Below are positions 45,775 to 58,913 of a stretch of 64,000 nucleotides of DNA, piece by piece. Origin of the DNA: Rhynchosporium graminicola (taxonomy: Eukaryota > Ascomycota > Leotiomycetes > Helotiales > Ploettnerulaceae). The translations under genes were made by a program, and so were the position numbers. The stretch lies in contig FJUW01000023.1 of NCBI GenBank assembly GCA_900074885.1, forward strand, positions 394,319 through 458,318, written 5' to 3'. Each line of letters opens with the position of its first letter. Within the stretch, counting starts at the first letter, position 1. The notes beneath the pieces were generated by a model. The model made no database searches and was not told where the DNA came from. It saw only the letters and a program-made list of their open reading frames with translations.

Positions 45775-48700
45775 GATATTTCCAAGGAGTCGCCGCATCC
45801 CAGATGAGGCTAAAATCGTCGCGCTTATGTAGTGGAATCTAGGCCGCCGTCGTTGACTCGCACGACAGTCGGTGTGAATTAAGAGAGCGAGAAGCACCAC
45901 AGTCGGCGTGAATCACAATGTCCAACGTATTTGTCGTGTGTGATTGTGATTGATAACCCAAACACTTCATGCTGGGGGCGCAGTGAGTAGAGATCCCGTA
46001 GGGGCGCACGGTTCAGTGTTGGTCTATGAATTGGTCAAGACCAGGCTACATCGCGCAGCAGATTGCGATAGTACTTTTGGAGGATTAAACACTGTCTAGC
46101 GTTGACTATAGAGATACTAGATAAGTTAATGTCCATGAAACTCGGGTAGTGATGTATTGATGAAGAGGGTGTAGTGCTCGCTTGCTTTCATGAACTCACA
46201 AGGCTGGAAATGGAGGTGGGCTGTGCTAGATTAGGAAATCATTCACATACCTAACTGCAAAGGAGTTCGCTCAAAGGTCGTTGATCAAAGAGCGGTAGTG
46301 GAGCTCAATAAGATGATTGGAATTTTTTTTCCATCAACACAGACCGCGGCAGGTGGTATTGGATGAGGGGTGGATATTGTTAGTCACGTGATAATGGTTG
46401 AAGCAGCTGGGATCTCGGTGAAGTGGCTCATCCAGACTACTTGCGTCAAAAATTCTCGATCTAACACAAAGCAAGAAAACTTATAGAAGCCAAGCGGATT
46501 CCGCTCCATCACATCTACAAATTGGCAACTTACAATCCTCCACAACAAACACATCATCTTCTTGTCACGCATCAAAAATTCTAATCATAACGATGTGATC
46601 GATATCGCTTTCTGTCACCCAATCAAAAAGTGCCCTTCCCGAAGCGAGCGACCCATCAGGAGTTGGTGCGAGTGCAACAACTCTCCTTTCCATGCTGTGG
46701 AACGTTGATGTACTGTGGCCCTGGACCATGTTGACATTCATGGATTTGGGACTCGGTTATTCTAAATTCTACTCGGTAATGTTGAGGATGCAAGTATGCT
46801 CACTGGTGGTCATAGTAGTACGCTTTGATATTTGACAGCTGAGATGGGCCGGGTAACACTTGCTTATCACCCTTCTCTACACAGGCGATACGCTTTCAAT
46901 TGACTATCTGAGGGCTCATGCCATCCCTGAATCTATGTGGTAGGACTGATGCGCTGTATAGCTGATGTTAGGTGATAAGTTCTCACGATTTGTTCTCGGC
47001 AAAATTTCGATCACTTCCCGATCACACTGTCAGACAAACTCTGCATCATGATACCGACAGCCAAAAATAAGACTAAAGGATAGCTCCTTAAAGTATAGCT
47101 CCATATTTCTCACCGAGTACCGCCAGAATTTGAGAAAGCTCGCCAACACGGCTAAATACTGCGGCGCGTTCCCTTATACGTTCAACACACTTCGCCACGA
47201 AGCAATCTATAATCCGATGCACTTCGAGATCTCCAAGAACACCGAAGCCCTAGTACTCGTAGTGGCATATCACTTCGAAGAACACAGCCCAAAGTATATA
47301 ATTCGCACTTTTGTGATCATAGTAAAACGGTAGTTGTGGATTCGTAATGAGGTCCACCTCGATGTGAGCATAGGATGTCAGAGAGGCATGAAAGCTCCGA
47401 AAACCACTAGGTCATCAATATGTACGGGATGATCACCGAGCTGTCAGTGTTGTTTCCATGGTCATTTTTGCAATGCTCATTCGATATCAAATTCGGCATT
47501 GAGTCCATTCAAGCCTTCCTTTCAGCGAGTCTGTCCACTGAAGACTTGTTCTCAGAAACAGATGTGGCAGAAAATGATGACTCAATGCCTCTCTACTTTA
47601 CATCTACATGCTTAGATGACACTGTCTTGAATCGAATTTTTAGTGCCAATACTTAAATCAGGTACTTCAGGGGTATGATGTCTACGAGCCGTGATCCATG
47701 AAAACGAGTATCGAGATTGTTTTCAATTAATTCTTCCCGCCGACTACCATCTAAGGTACCATTGGTGTTTTTCCGAGTATATAACGAGCTTCGAACCCTC
47801 AAAAGCGTTTGTCCTAATTGTATATAATCCAACTGCTGTGCCACGCATTTCACCGAACATCAAGCTTCCTAGAGGAAAACTTGAAAGTCATTCTCGAGAT
47901 CAACTTCTAGTTGTAAGCGAGAGCGCAACAGAAGGTGACCGACTATTATCTGGATGCTTACTAGTCCAGGATTCTCATAGTTGGATAGATCAGAGCGTTC
48001 GTACCATCTTATGGAATGCCTGCAATCTGCCATACTTATTCAAGTCACCGAATACAAACACTTTCAGAAGGAGGAACAATCCACACCCTCCCGAGTCCCC
48101 CTTTCAAGTCTCGTCATCCGAAACCATTAACATCATACCCTCTCGCAGTAGAGCTGTCCAACATCTCCCCCGGATCTGATTCCAATGTCTCGATTTTTTC
48201 CGTTTTGAGGGACCAGCTTAGGTCAATCCTTCTCCACCCAGTCTTTTCCCTTCACTAAGGGCTTTGCCTCCCTCAGCGGAAAATCAAAAAACATCCAATC
48301 ACAATCAATAACACCTAATCATCAGCCAGCTAATATTTTTGAAATACTGGCAGCTGTACAATGAGACACAGGACCTAGCTTCGCGCAGGTCCGTAGGAAA
48401 CCTCACAACTCAACGCCTTACTCAGCTCAACGACCTCGAAACTCACTTCCAGAAATATACGCAGATCCACACAAGGATGCCTAGATCTCGAGATCTGCGT
48501 TACTTATACATGTCATCTTTGAGCAATCTACACAAACATGCGTACACGAAGTGGTAAGTCTAATCGATGGGGAACTCCACTTCCCCTTCCACACAAACAA
48601 TACACTCCTAGCACGTAAGTTTCCGATTTTTTCAAGGATAAGGCTTGCCTATGTTTTCATGAAATGGATATACAGTTTTTTTGGTCTCTTGTGTAATCAT

Positions 48701-48830
48701 TACATAGGCAAGTTGATTCACATCAAAAGAATGGTTGTCTATTGGGGACCTTTATCGACATTACGCTAATGATTTCAACGCTATATAATGGGCATTCTGA
48801 GTAGATTGGTGCAAACCCGTAAGACGGACG
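45775..48830. other. Gene-poor region, no supported gene
   Basis: About 3 kb between the nucleoside-hydrolase-like gene and cwc25. Plus-strand frames at 47130-47333, 47420-47656 and 47691-48179 lie close together. They may be pieces of one decayed gene (for example SFEPSKAFVLIVYNPTAVPR), but no family is recognised. Confidence 0.35.
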
Positions 48831-50195
48831 CTAAACTCCCTGCTCATCCCTTTGAAAGCCCTGTCTACCCCTACCGATACGATCCGCCAAGCCCATATTC
48901 CCAGCCTTTTTGTGAAGATCATTAACAAAGTCCCCCTTGTCTCCGTACTTCGACGATCGGGCCCTGGCTTTATCTTCCGCTTCATGTGTGATCTTCTCCT
49001 GCTCCGCCAAAGCTGCCAGACGCTTCTCCCGGTCAACGTCTAAGCTCGAGGCATCCTGTTGCATAGCAGCCAGCTTCCGTTGCCTTTCAGCCTGCCTATC
49101 GTCATTAGGTGCTTCGCGTGGTGCTGGAGCTGGCCGACGTTCATCTCTCCGGTCGAAGTTGCTATCGCGGCGATTATTAAATCCACCTCGTCCGGTTGAC
49201 CCGTTGAATCTGGATTCTCGACCGGCAGGGTAAAATTGACGTCGATCAGGTGATCTTCGTCGTTCTGGTGAAGGAGATCTAGAGGCACCAGATGATGTGT
49301 TCCGCCTCTTCCTACGGTCGTAATCGCGATCCCGATTCGCACGATCTCTTCCGCGATTTTCTGGTGATGCGGATCGCATTCTGGGTCTATCGAAGCTATC
49401 TCGTCGTTTAGGTGGGCTCGCGGAACTCGAAGACACCGTAGAGGAATTCCTGCGTCTCTTACGCCTGGAGTCTCCATGCCTCTCCGACATGACCCTTCCT
49501 CGATCTTCTGGTGATACTGATCTCCGGCGGGAAGTTGATCTTCTCCTCCTGTGTTCTGTCCTACTACTCCTGTGCCCATCCACATCATCCCTACGCCTGC
49601 GCTTACGTGTGCTTTGTTCTTCCGAGCTCTCGCGATGTCGGTGGTGATGTTTGTGTTTCCGCTTCTCCTTCTTCTCTGTCGCATCTTCAGCCTTCCCGGC
49701 GGCTGCAAGTAACTGCCTACGCTTAATTGGATCATTCATCATAGCTTCATATGCGGCCTGTTCCTGTCGCTTGATCGCCAGCATGGGATCTTCTCTGACT
49801 TTCTGCGCAGTATCTCGTAGAGTATTCGCGTGCTGCAATGCCATAAAACTATCCTCCGCCGCTTGCTTCTCCAGCTTTTTGTGCTCCACGCCCTTGATCA
49901 ACGGGTCGATTCGTCGCTTGCCCAAAAGATATCCTTCCATCTCCTCGGTCGTTCCAGCCTGTCCACTCGACGGACCTTGGTACATCCAATCCACACGGTC
50001 GACTCGTTTCCGGCTTCCAGCTGCCTCTAATTCTCGCTGAATCTCTTCTTTCTTCTGCTCCTCTTTGAGTTCCTTGATCCGGAGATCTGTCTTCTTCCTT
50101 TCTTCCAAGGCCTTGTTCTCTTCTTCCCATACCCGCCTCTGATTGCTCATGAGCACGGGGTGCCATGACTTCTTCAAGTTGAGATCGCCACCCAT
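48831..50195 (-). CDS. cwc25: Pre-mRNA-splicing factor Cwc25
   Basis: Cwc25 joins the spliceosome after Prp2 remodelling and promotes the first catalytic step. A single exon encodes 454 residues. The N-terminus is diagnostic: [19 protein letters not shown] then [14 protein letters not shown], the CIR/N-type segment and coiled helix of the family, followed by [14 protein letters not shown] (about residues 63-76) and a [10 protein letters not shown] block near 90-98. The middle and C-terminal parts are Arg/Ser/Lys-rich with repeated R-R-S/RD elements, typical of RS-like spliceosome tails, and end with a short conserved [13 protein letters not shown] segment. The start gives the conserved M-G-G. 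Long shadow frames on the opposite strand are caused by the biased composition. It stands 2.3 kb from the divergent CSN2 gene. Confidence 0.93.
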   Translation of the reverse strand: MGGDLNLKKSWHPVLMSNQRRVWEEENKALEERKKTDLRIKELKEEQKKEEIQRELEAAGSRKRVDRVDWMYQGPSSGQAGTTEEMEGYLLGKRRIDPLIKGVEHKKLEKQAAEDSFMALQHANTLRDTAQKVREDPMLAIKRQEQAAYEAMMNDPIKRRQLLAAAGKAEDATEKKEKRKHKHHHRHRESSEEQSTRKRRRRDDVDGHRSSRTEHRRRRSTSRRRSVSPEDRGRVMSERHGDSRRKRRRNSSTVSSSSASPPKRRDSFDRPRMRSASPENRGRDRANRDRDYDRRKRRNTSSGASRSPSPERRRSPDRRQFYPAGRESRFNGSTGRGGFNNRRDSNFDRRDERRPAPAPREAPNDDRQAERQRKLAAMQQDASSLDVDREKRLAALAEQEKITHEAEDKARARSSKYGDKGDFVNDLHKKAGNMGLADRIGRGRQGFQRDEQGV

Positions 50196-52542
50196 CTTGC
50201 CGGTACTGAGTCTTGAAAGCTACTCTGAGCACAAGTAATGAAATAGCCGTGGTAGCAACTAGGGTCTGTGAATTGCTACGACGACGTCTGCCGGTCGGAA
50301 AGATGAGAAGCAATCGCAAGGAACTGAAACTGAATCGGGACATACAAATTCACGAGGCGCAGACGCTAAGGTAAGCGCTGTTGGATCTAACCAATCATAA
50401 ACAGTCCGAGCTCCAGGGGAACAATGACCGCCTCGCCTTAGAACTTCATAGCCTTGGAGCAACCTCGTCCAAGGTACTATCTCCAACTAACAACATCTGA
50501 GCATCAGACTATATTTTGAATGAATTCATAGAGCACATCGAATTATTGCTTATTCTCGAGGGCTGGAAATGAATTTCTGGTCCTTTACCCTTGGCTTTTG
50601 CTTGGCTCGAGCGTGCCTCGTCGACATCATGCCTTTTCAGGTACTTTATCCGTCCAACACCTACGTTACCTCATCAGGTACCTTATTAGGTACCTACTTC
50701 AATAGCGGACGGATATGTGAGTTCTAAAATACAGTCTGAAGTTTTCATTCTCGTTTTCTATAAATCTCGTCCGTCACTCACGGAGCATCAAATACATGCA
50801 ATATTTATTTCTTCTACGTTGACTCCCCCTGGCCAAGATCTTATATAATGATTATACCAATAGCTGCTGTCGCCGAAACAGTGTTTCAGTCTACAGTTCC
50901 GACTCCAACCCGCAACTGTCGGATAATATCTATCGTATCCTTCTTTACGAGCTTTTCAATCACTGCCGGCGCCACGATGCTGATCTGGTGGGAAGGTCTT
51001 CGATTGGCACGAAAGCAATTTACATAGCTGTCTGGGCATTTGCCATGTTCTATCATCACTTGGGGTCTACTCAGCCGTATTCTGTGTTGGCGAGCCCAGA
51101 TTCAAAGAATTCAGACCGAAATTCAGTTAGCTTTATTACTCACAGCGTTTCTTTTACTTGCCATTTGCAAAACTTCATGTATGGTTCTCTTCTCCCACCT
51201 TCTTGGGTATTCTTTCGGTCATCCCCTGCCCCAGTTTGCCGAAGAGCATTGACAGATTCGGTTTTACTATCGAAAGTGACTTTGAGCTCTACAGCAATTG
51301 GCTGTCGACATGACAATTAATGAGGCAATTTGCGTCTAAAAGCTTAGAGATGGGCAATCTACGGCATACCCATCACATAGCACACTACCAAGCTCTCAAC
51401 ACAGTTTACGGTTAGACAAGCCTTGAGATCTCTTCCTATCTCCACTCATTGTTCCAACTACCTTCAGCCAGACCAAATTTTCCAAGCTCAATCCAACTGT
51501 GAATACACCCAAGATAGATCTGAGAGTAAGGGCTGCGGAAGTTTCAGTATGTACTTAACTCGTCAAAGTCGACAAGCACGTCGCCTCGACGCAACCTGCA
51601 ACACGGTCCAGATAAATAAACGAGAAGCCACCCTCTATCCGAAAGCCCACTCTTCCAAAGAAGGTGTCACCAGTCGTTCTCTCAATTGCGAGTTTGAGGT
51701 GCTATTTATAACATATCATGTAAGTACAAACTTCGCTTGTCTCCGAGGCCAGAGGAAGGAGTCTAGCATATTATTATCGGTGTCTTTCCTCCCTTAACCA
51801 GCTACACTTGCGAGTTTGAAGTTCATTCCGTCTGAATATGGAAAAAAAAGTGGCCCGCCATACAACTTAAGTTATTCAACAATACACAGAAGCGATGTGC
51901 TAGCGCTAGCATGTCGTTGAGCGCGGAGAACGGCAACAATATTATGCCGAAGGACTTGAATTTTGCGATTCTGTGGTGTTGCGGGAGCTCAAGTGTATTA
52001 AATGCTAATTAAATATAAATTTAGAGTCAAAAAAATATCTATAATTTGTAAGTATTCGGCAACACGACGGCTCAGAAATGGGATTCATCAAATGCTGACA
52101 TTCGAGGCTGAGGAAATTCGTCTCCGGCGAAGCGATTTTGCAAGCTCGTTATAAGTTGATAATCTAAGACTCTATAACTTACAGTAAAGTCATCAAAAAT
52201 TTATGTGACTTTAAGTATTACATGCATAATGTCGGGAGATATATCTTTGACAAAAAAATCGAATTGCCATAGCCAAGTAGACTTCACCTTGCCAATTAGC
52301 AGGGCTTCCCTGCTGTAAGAAGACTAGCGCGTCAACTAGCACATCCGGTAGAATCTCGGTGCCGACAATGCCTGCTCTTGCTGAGCATCGCATGGTTTGC
52401 CTGCTACTCTGCTGAGGTAGGTACCTTCTACTTCCTCAATCTCACAACACAACTTCAGGACATTGAAAACGAAATTATCGCACAGTCCAACTCATATATT
52501 CTCCAGGTATCTCAGCTCATTCGTTTCATTCACAACATCATC
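50196..52542. other. Intergenic region between cwc25 and csn2
   Basis: Divergent promoter region, longer than usual. An AT-rich core lies at 51990-52060. GGTACC/TAGGTACC palindromic runs occur near 50672-50695. No supported gene. Confidence 0.4.
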
Positions 52543-54110
52543 ATGTCAGACGACGATTTCATGCAAGATTCGGATCAGGAGGGGTAGGTCAAGTCAAGCT
52601 TCCAGCCCGCGATTGCCTTTCTGACTGTAATAGGTATGATTTCGAATACGAAGAAGACGACGAGGAAGAGGGTGGAGATGTAGACATTGAGAACAAGTAC
52701 TACAATGCCAAGCAACTAAAGGCCAGTGATCCTCAAGCCGCCATCGAAGAGTTCCTTGGAGTACCAGCCCTAGAGGAGGAGAAAGGCGATTGGGGATTCA
52801 AAGGTCTGAAGCAGGCAATAAAGCTGGAATTCAAGCTTGCACAGTATGACAAGGTATGCGCAACTCTTGTAGTTCATGGATAATGATCTGACTTTTAGGT
52901 CGTCGAACATTACACCGAGCTCCTTACCTACGTTAAGAACGCCGTGACGCGAAACTACTCGGAGAAATCCATCAATAATATCTTGGACTACATAGAGAAA
53001 GGCTCCGATGATGAGGCTGCCGGCCGGTGTATGGAGGAAGTTTACTCACAAACCCTACAATCATTCCAGAGTACGAACAACGAACGCCTATGGCTCAAGA
53101 CGAACATCAAACTGGCAAAACTCTACCTAGATCGAAAGGACTACACTACCGTTACGAAGAAATTGAGAGAACTGCATAAGGCCTGCGAGAGAGAAGACGG
53201 TTCAGATGACCCCAGCAAAGGAACATACTCATTAGAAATTTACGCTCTCGAAATCCAGATGTACGCAGAGACGAAGAACAATAAGCAGTTGAAGAGACTC
53301 TACGAGCGAGCCTTAAAGGTGAAGTCGGCCGTACCTCACCCGAAGATCATGGGAATTATTCGCGAGTGTGGTGGTAAAATGCACATGAGCGAGGAGAACT
53401 GGAAAGATGCGCAGAGCGATTTCTTCGAATCATTCCGAAATTACGATGAAGCTGGTTCATTGCAGAGGATACAGGTACTCAAATATCTCGTACTTACGAC
53501 TATGTTGATGAAATCCGATATCAATCCCTTCGAGTCTCAGGAGACGAAACCTTACAAGAACGACCCCCGAATTGCCGCCATGACTGACCTTGTCGATGCA
53601 TATCAAAGAGATGACATCCATCAATACGAATCTGTTCTTCACAACAATAGAGACCTTCTCTCTGACCCCTTCATTGCTGAGAATATTGACGAGGTCACGA
53701 GAAACATGCGAACAAAGGCAGTCCTGAAGCTCATTGCACCATATACCCGGTTCAATCTCGCTTTTATAGGAAAGGCTCTCAAGATTCCGGTTTCTGAAGT
53801 TCAGGATATTCTGGGATTTCTCATTGTCGACAAGAAGGTTAACGGGAAGATCAACCAGCAAGATGGAACTGTGGAAATCGACGATAACAGTGATGCTGAA
53901 CGACTACGAGCTATGTCACAGTGGAATTCGGCAATTGAGTCTCTCTACCATACTATTTTCAATGATGGAGAAGGGTTTAAGATGTCTGATATCCAGCAGT
54001 CCGGTGAGGAGATGTCGAGTAGCTTTGGTGCATCCAATGTCAATCAGAAAACCTCCTGGGGTCCAGGTAAGCACAAGAACAGGGGTAAGAAGATGGGAAT
54101 TAGTAGTTAG
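52543..54110 (+). CDS. csnB/csn2: COP9 signalosome subunit 2
   Basis: A subunit of the COP9 signalosome, which removes Nedd8 from cullins and so controls cullin-RING ubiquitin ligases in the nucleus. Three exons (52543-52583, 52634-52853, 52899-54110; introns of 50 and 45 nt) give 490 residues, close to the usual length. The acidic N-terminus (MSDDDFMQDSDQEGYDFEYEED) leads into YYNAKQLK, the start of the TPR-like helical repeats. GRCMEEVYSQTLQ, LWLKTNIKLAKLYLDRKDY, SLEIYALEIQMYAETKNNKQLKRLYERAL and HPKIMGIIRECGGKMHM all match the family. The PCI/winged-helix part includes RTKAVLKLIAPYTRFNLAFIGKALKIP and VQDILGFLIVDKKVNGKINQ. The C-terminus ends with a Gly/Lys tail (KHKNRGKKMGISS). All junctions keep frame and fall within conserved segments. 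Confidence 0.95.
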
Positions 54111-57100
54111 CCTACTCTATCGGATCGCTGTCTCTTCGGCGATTTGGTCTTGCTGGCTGATTGCTAATGAACTTCTTCTCTCTAGTCGTCTTGTCCACAG
54201 GTCTTTTGCCTCCAGGTGCCTTGCCTCCAGGTTCTTCTGATGGAGGTCCTTCTTCCTCTTCAGCTCCTGCACATCATCATTCTGCGGGAGATCTCATGAT
54301 GTAGATTCTTACCATGTGGTTGAGATGCCAAAGAGTTTGTAAACTGGAGAGTAACAGCGAGCGAACGACTTACGATCTCCACGAAATGCACGGACTTGGG
54401 TTGCGGCGTTTTTTTTGGCGTATGGAGTTGTCCGGCCCGTGTTGATCGATACACTCCAAAAAGTGCTCTTGAGAATGAATAAGCTGGGGTGAAGAATTGG
54501 GAGAGCGACATCGCTTGCACACCTGCATGGCATCGCATAGCATTTTATGCAACAAATAATTGGGCTGGAGTCCTGTCTTGCTATTATTTTCCTGTTGGTG
54601 ATGTTTCGCATTGCGTGCATATCGTATGCTTCTTTGCATGCGCAGATTGGATTAAGTGGGGTCTCTCAAAAGTCTGCTCCCAACAGCTTTCAGTGGCAGG
54701 TGCTGGTGATATTGATATTATTTTTTGTTTGTATGTTCCGCTCTGAGGCACTTGAGTAGATGAGCATTTTCTCGTAATAATGGAGGCCGGTCCCTTGTCA
54801 CATAACGCCTATGGAACGATGATTCGTCCACCTTCCTTTTCCTGTTTCGGTAGCGAAGGAAGTTTTCATGCCTCGCATCAAAGTAAGGTAGCCATGTAGC
54901 CTTTCACGGACGTATGTATTCATCATCAATGAAAGACCTAGATCCTGATATCAAGAATACATTTCAAACTCGAAGTACAGTACGAAGTACAGTACTTGAG
55001 ACCTGGATTGGTTCCTGTCATATAAATATACATACATTACGCTTCACTGTTCCCATGACTGGTATTTCAGCGCCTTCCCTAAACGATAAAAAAGGACCTC
55101 CCATCAATCTGTTCCACGATCAAGGATCTACCGTCCGCCGTCCACTTTCAATCCCAGCTTCTTCATCCTGTCTCCTCTCGGTAATTCCTCAAAGGAGAAT
55201 TCCGGCCCGAGATCATCGAATGCAGCCCGTCAAAGGGCCGAAGCCATATGCACTCCTCGGCAGGACCTGAGATATGCTCACTGAGGCCTCCACGCATGCT
55301 ACCGAGAGTCGATGTCGGCACGGAGAGTTAGATGTAGAACTCGCCGTGCTGGGCACTCGGTGGCTATGGCATGAGAAGTGTTAGAAGTGCTTGGGGCGGA
55401 GCGAATGTGTGGTTTGATTGATGATTTGATAGTTTAAGTTAATTTTGCAAATCCGTTTGCTAGTAGCGAGCTGCATGCTGACAGCTATATTCTGTCCGTA
55501 ACGTCTGAGTGCGATGTCTGTAAGTGCTGCTACTGTGAAAATATCGCTTACAGACATCGAGACTACAAGAGCAATGGATACGGAAATCTTTCTGGAATAT
55601 ACCAGTCGTTGAATAGCGAATACTATAACCGACTGAGCCTATAAGCCTTCATTGAAAGATTTATGGAGGCAGATGTTTCTTTCAGCTCAGCCCTTCACAA
55701 GAGCAAGTTACAGTCACACCACAATCATCGCGGTTGACTTTCTCATAGTGCCGATTCGAGATTCCAGCTATAGCTTTTTGCTAACGACACTTTAATCGGC
55801 TTATCACATCTAGATTTGCATTATTAGAGCGCTAAAATGGTGCTCATTTCCATTTGTATTTTTTGCATTGCCGTCCCATGATTCACGATGCAGTAAGCAA
55901 CGTCGTTTTCCCAATTTTTTCGGCTTTAGGCTTCGGACCTTCCAAATATTCCGCTTTGGAAGTCACCGCGACTACGATCTGGTGAAGCTAGGCTGGCTGA
56001 ATGATGGATATGAACATTCGAGTAGCGACGCCATTTTGGGATGGAAGGTAATATCATATGGCTGAAGTGAAAAGCCTGCTGAGAAATCGGGATTGACAAG
56101 ACATACAATCATGTTGAAAGCGAGGATACATGAAAGAGTTTCATCAACACCATCTTATCTCATATCTATTCCATCATCCTACCTATCGAGCATTCCCCTT
56201 CAAGCCATCGTCACCATAGCTCAGCAAGACAAACTAACCTACCATCCAAAATACTCATCCCTCCTCTCCCCTGTCTCCTAGCATTGACCGTACCAATGGC
56301 ATAGCCACAGCCGCAGAAGTACATCAACTCATCGCCCCTTCAATGGAAAAAGTATTTAACCCGGCATCACACCATCAGGTCCGCGAGAAAATACCACACC
56401 AGCGAAGTCGACACCTGGATATCAGAATAGAAAATATCTTACAGTAATCTAACCAGTGGTTATATAAATCCTGGCAGGATAACATCAACATGTTCAGGTA
56501 AGTGACGAATGTTCCTAGTTAGAAGAAGCTTTGTGTCCTATTTCAGGATGTGAAGTGTGATTTTCATTGGAATGGATCTCATGTATAAGGGAGGCGATTA
56601 TGTGAGTGATGAGAGACAACGCAGCTTAAAGTGTGGGTTAATGGCGAGTGGTGAGAAGTTGATCAGTATCAGTCTATCAAGGCTTTTTGCGTTTTGAGAT
56701 TCGCTAAGGAGGATTTCTTGTGGAGAGTCGGTAACTGCAATTTTGGATTTCGATAAGGAGTTTCAGTTTTTACTGCTCTGTATATCATCTGGAGATGTAG
56801 TGACTGATTCTAGAGAGTTTCAGAACGTCGTTGATGTATATGTATGAATGAGCTACTTTCTCGAAGACATTCCTCAAATTTTATTATTTTTCCGAAATAA
56901 CAACTCGGATTCCGAAGTGAGAAATGCCAGATAAATACCAGCCCTCCTTCTTTCGGAGTTTTTTCTATAGCATATTCCCGAATCATTACTCTCCTTGCAT
57001 TTTAATCCCCTCCTCCCCAATCTCATCTCATCCAAAGGCAAAGATCGCCATCATCATGCCTCCGTACATCATCAATACCTCCTTCCCTTTCCATCCAAAC

Positions 57101-58278
57101 GTCCAACGCGAGTCCACTCAATCCAGCTCGACTCTACTTTGCCTCACGAACTCGATTTCTCCGGAATTTTGAATCTGACATGGCTTATCCAATATCAAGG
57201 GTCGATTCCTAACCCAGTATCTTCTGCAAATCCACTTAACCCCAACTCCACTCCATTCCACCCTGCCTTACAAACCTATAAACCTAGTAAATTTGCGAAA
57301 GCATCGGAGACTTTCATCTCCGGCGGAACAGACGGGACGCAGCGGGAATCTAACACGCTTCTGTCTTGTCCGGGCGATCTTCGCGGCGGCTTTGCTTCCC
57401 CGGATGGTGATGCAGCTGTGCCTGTCTTTTGCAGGGACATGGGATGGGATATGAAGAGAGGGTTCGTGGTTATTGTGGTAGTGAGGGAAGGGTGGATTCT
57501 GTATTGTGGGTATATTTGTTTGATGAGGATGAGTGATGGAATTTTTGGGGAGTTGGGGAGGGAGTGGAGTAGGTCTGATTGTGGCGTGGGATTTACATGT
57601 GACATTGTGGCGAGAGGAAAATAGTGTAGCGGGCGTGTGGCAGATACTTCGTGATGATAAGAAATTGAAAGACATGTCTTTTCAGCGGTTTTCCTTATCC
57701 TGTCGATTTCGAGGTAGTAGCTCTTTTCTAACCCATCCGTTTAGTAAAGCGTGATTTTCGACGTGGGGCTTCCGCTTCGCTTACAATACACTCGAAAGTT
57801 AGTTTGTAAACACTAATATTGCATGTGCCGGCCATATATTGCGCGGCTCAAATGGATCTCTGTATGTAGGAGGCTTTTTATCCAGTTTGCTCGTCTCTCG
57901 CTTAAATCAAAGGAACAATTGCCGTACTTACCATGTCTTGCTCTTTTAAATCCAGCATCCAGACCAAGCAAAAGCCTTCAGATAATACTTACTACCTACC
58001 AACTCACAACCATTCATTATCACCGAATGCCATAGCGGCACTATCATGCATTCCCAATCGAAACACAGTCAGGAAAGAGCGTACAAAAAGATGGGCAAAC
58101 GAAATATCGACGTGAATGCTATCCGATGATACCCTGAGTACGTACGTACTTCATCGGACGGCCTGGACTAGGCTAGCGATTCACAGCATATGCAGCCTCC
58201 CGTAGCGCGCAGTGCTTAGGTAGGGTATTTAGAGTAGGTAGCTTGATAATGCAGCGTCCCGAGAAAGATTCGCACGGC

Positions 58279-58869
58279 GCACGCACGCACGCACGCACAC
58301 GCGGGATCGTGGATATGCTGTGTTTTTGTGCGCAGTGCGAGTGTGCAGTGCGAGTGTGAGTGTGATGTTGGAGAAGAGGGGAAGGAAGGGGAGAGTTGAT
58401 GGTGTTGTATGGGAATGGAGAAATGGAGGAGGAGTTTGGATGGTTTGATGTTGTTTGTTTGTTTGTTTGTTTATGAGCGGACGGAGAAGGTAATGATGGA
58501 TAGGAAACCTTGATCTTGACAGTGGCATCGGCATCCGTGTCCTTTGCGAGTTGAAATCAAGGGTCCAAATCCCCTGTCCCGGTCCGAGAAAAACAAATGC
58601 CTCTCCTACCCTACCCCAATTATCCCACCTCATATAATCCAGCCTCAGCGCCCTTCCCCTTCCTCACTCACATCTCGGCTACCAAGCATCTACGTCGCAT
58701 CGTATCGCGTGTTCGGAAGTCGCCTCAAGACATTACACTTTTGCTACTCGATGGCGGGGTTACATTTGGGGGCTCTTTATCTCATCTCATCTCCCCTTTG
58801 ACGAACACCAGTTATTACCCGCTCCTTCTCCACTTCAAAGGGTGGTTCGTTTGTTCGTTTGCATGTTTT

Positions 58870-58910
<41 letters not shown>
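58279..58910. repeat. Cluster of microsatellites: (GCAC)5, (GTTT)5, (GA)14
   Basis: (GCAC)5 at 58279-58298, (GTTT)5 at 58453-58472 and (GA)14 at 58883-58910, all perfect and within 650 bases. They lie in the long gene-free interval. Confidence 0.9.

Positions 58911-58913
<3 letters not shown>

Noticed and set aside
49040..49735. A 231-codon minus-strand frame and long plus-strand frames over 49.5-50.0 kb
   Set aside because: Shadow frames of the Arg/Ser-rich cwc25 coding sequence; composition bias removes stops in other frames.
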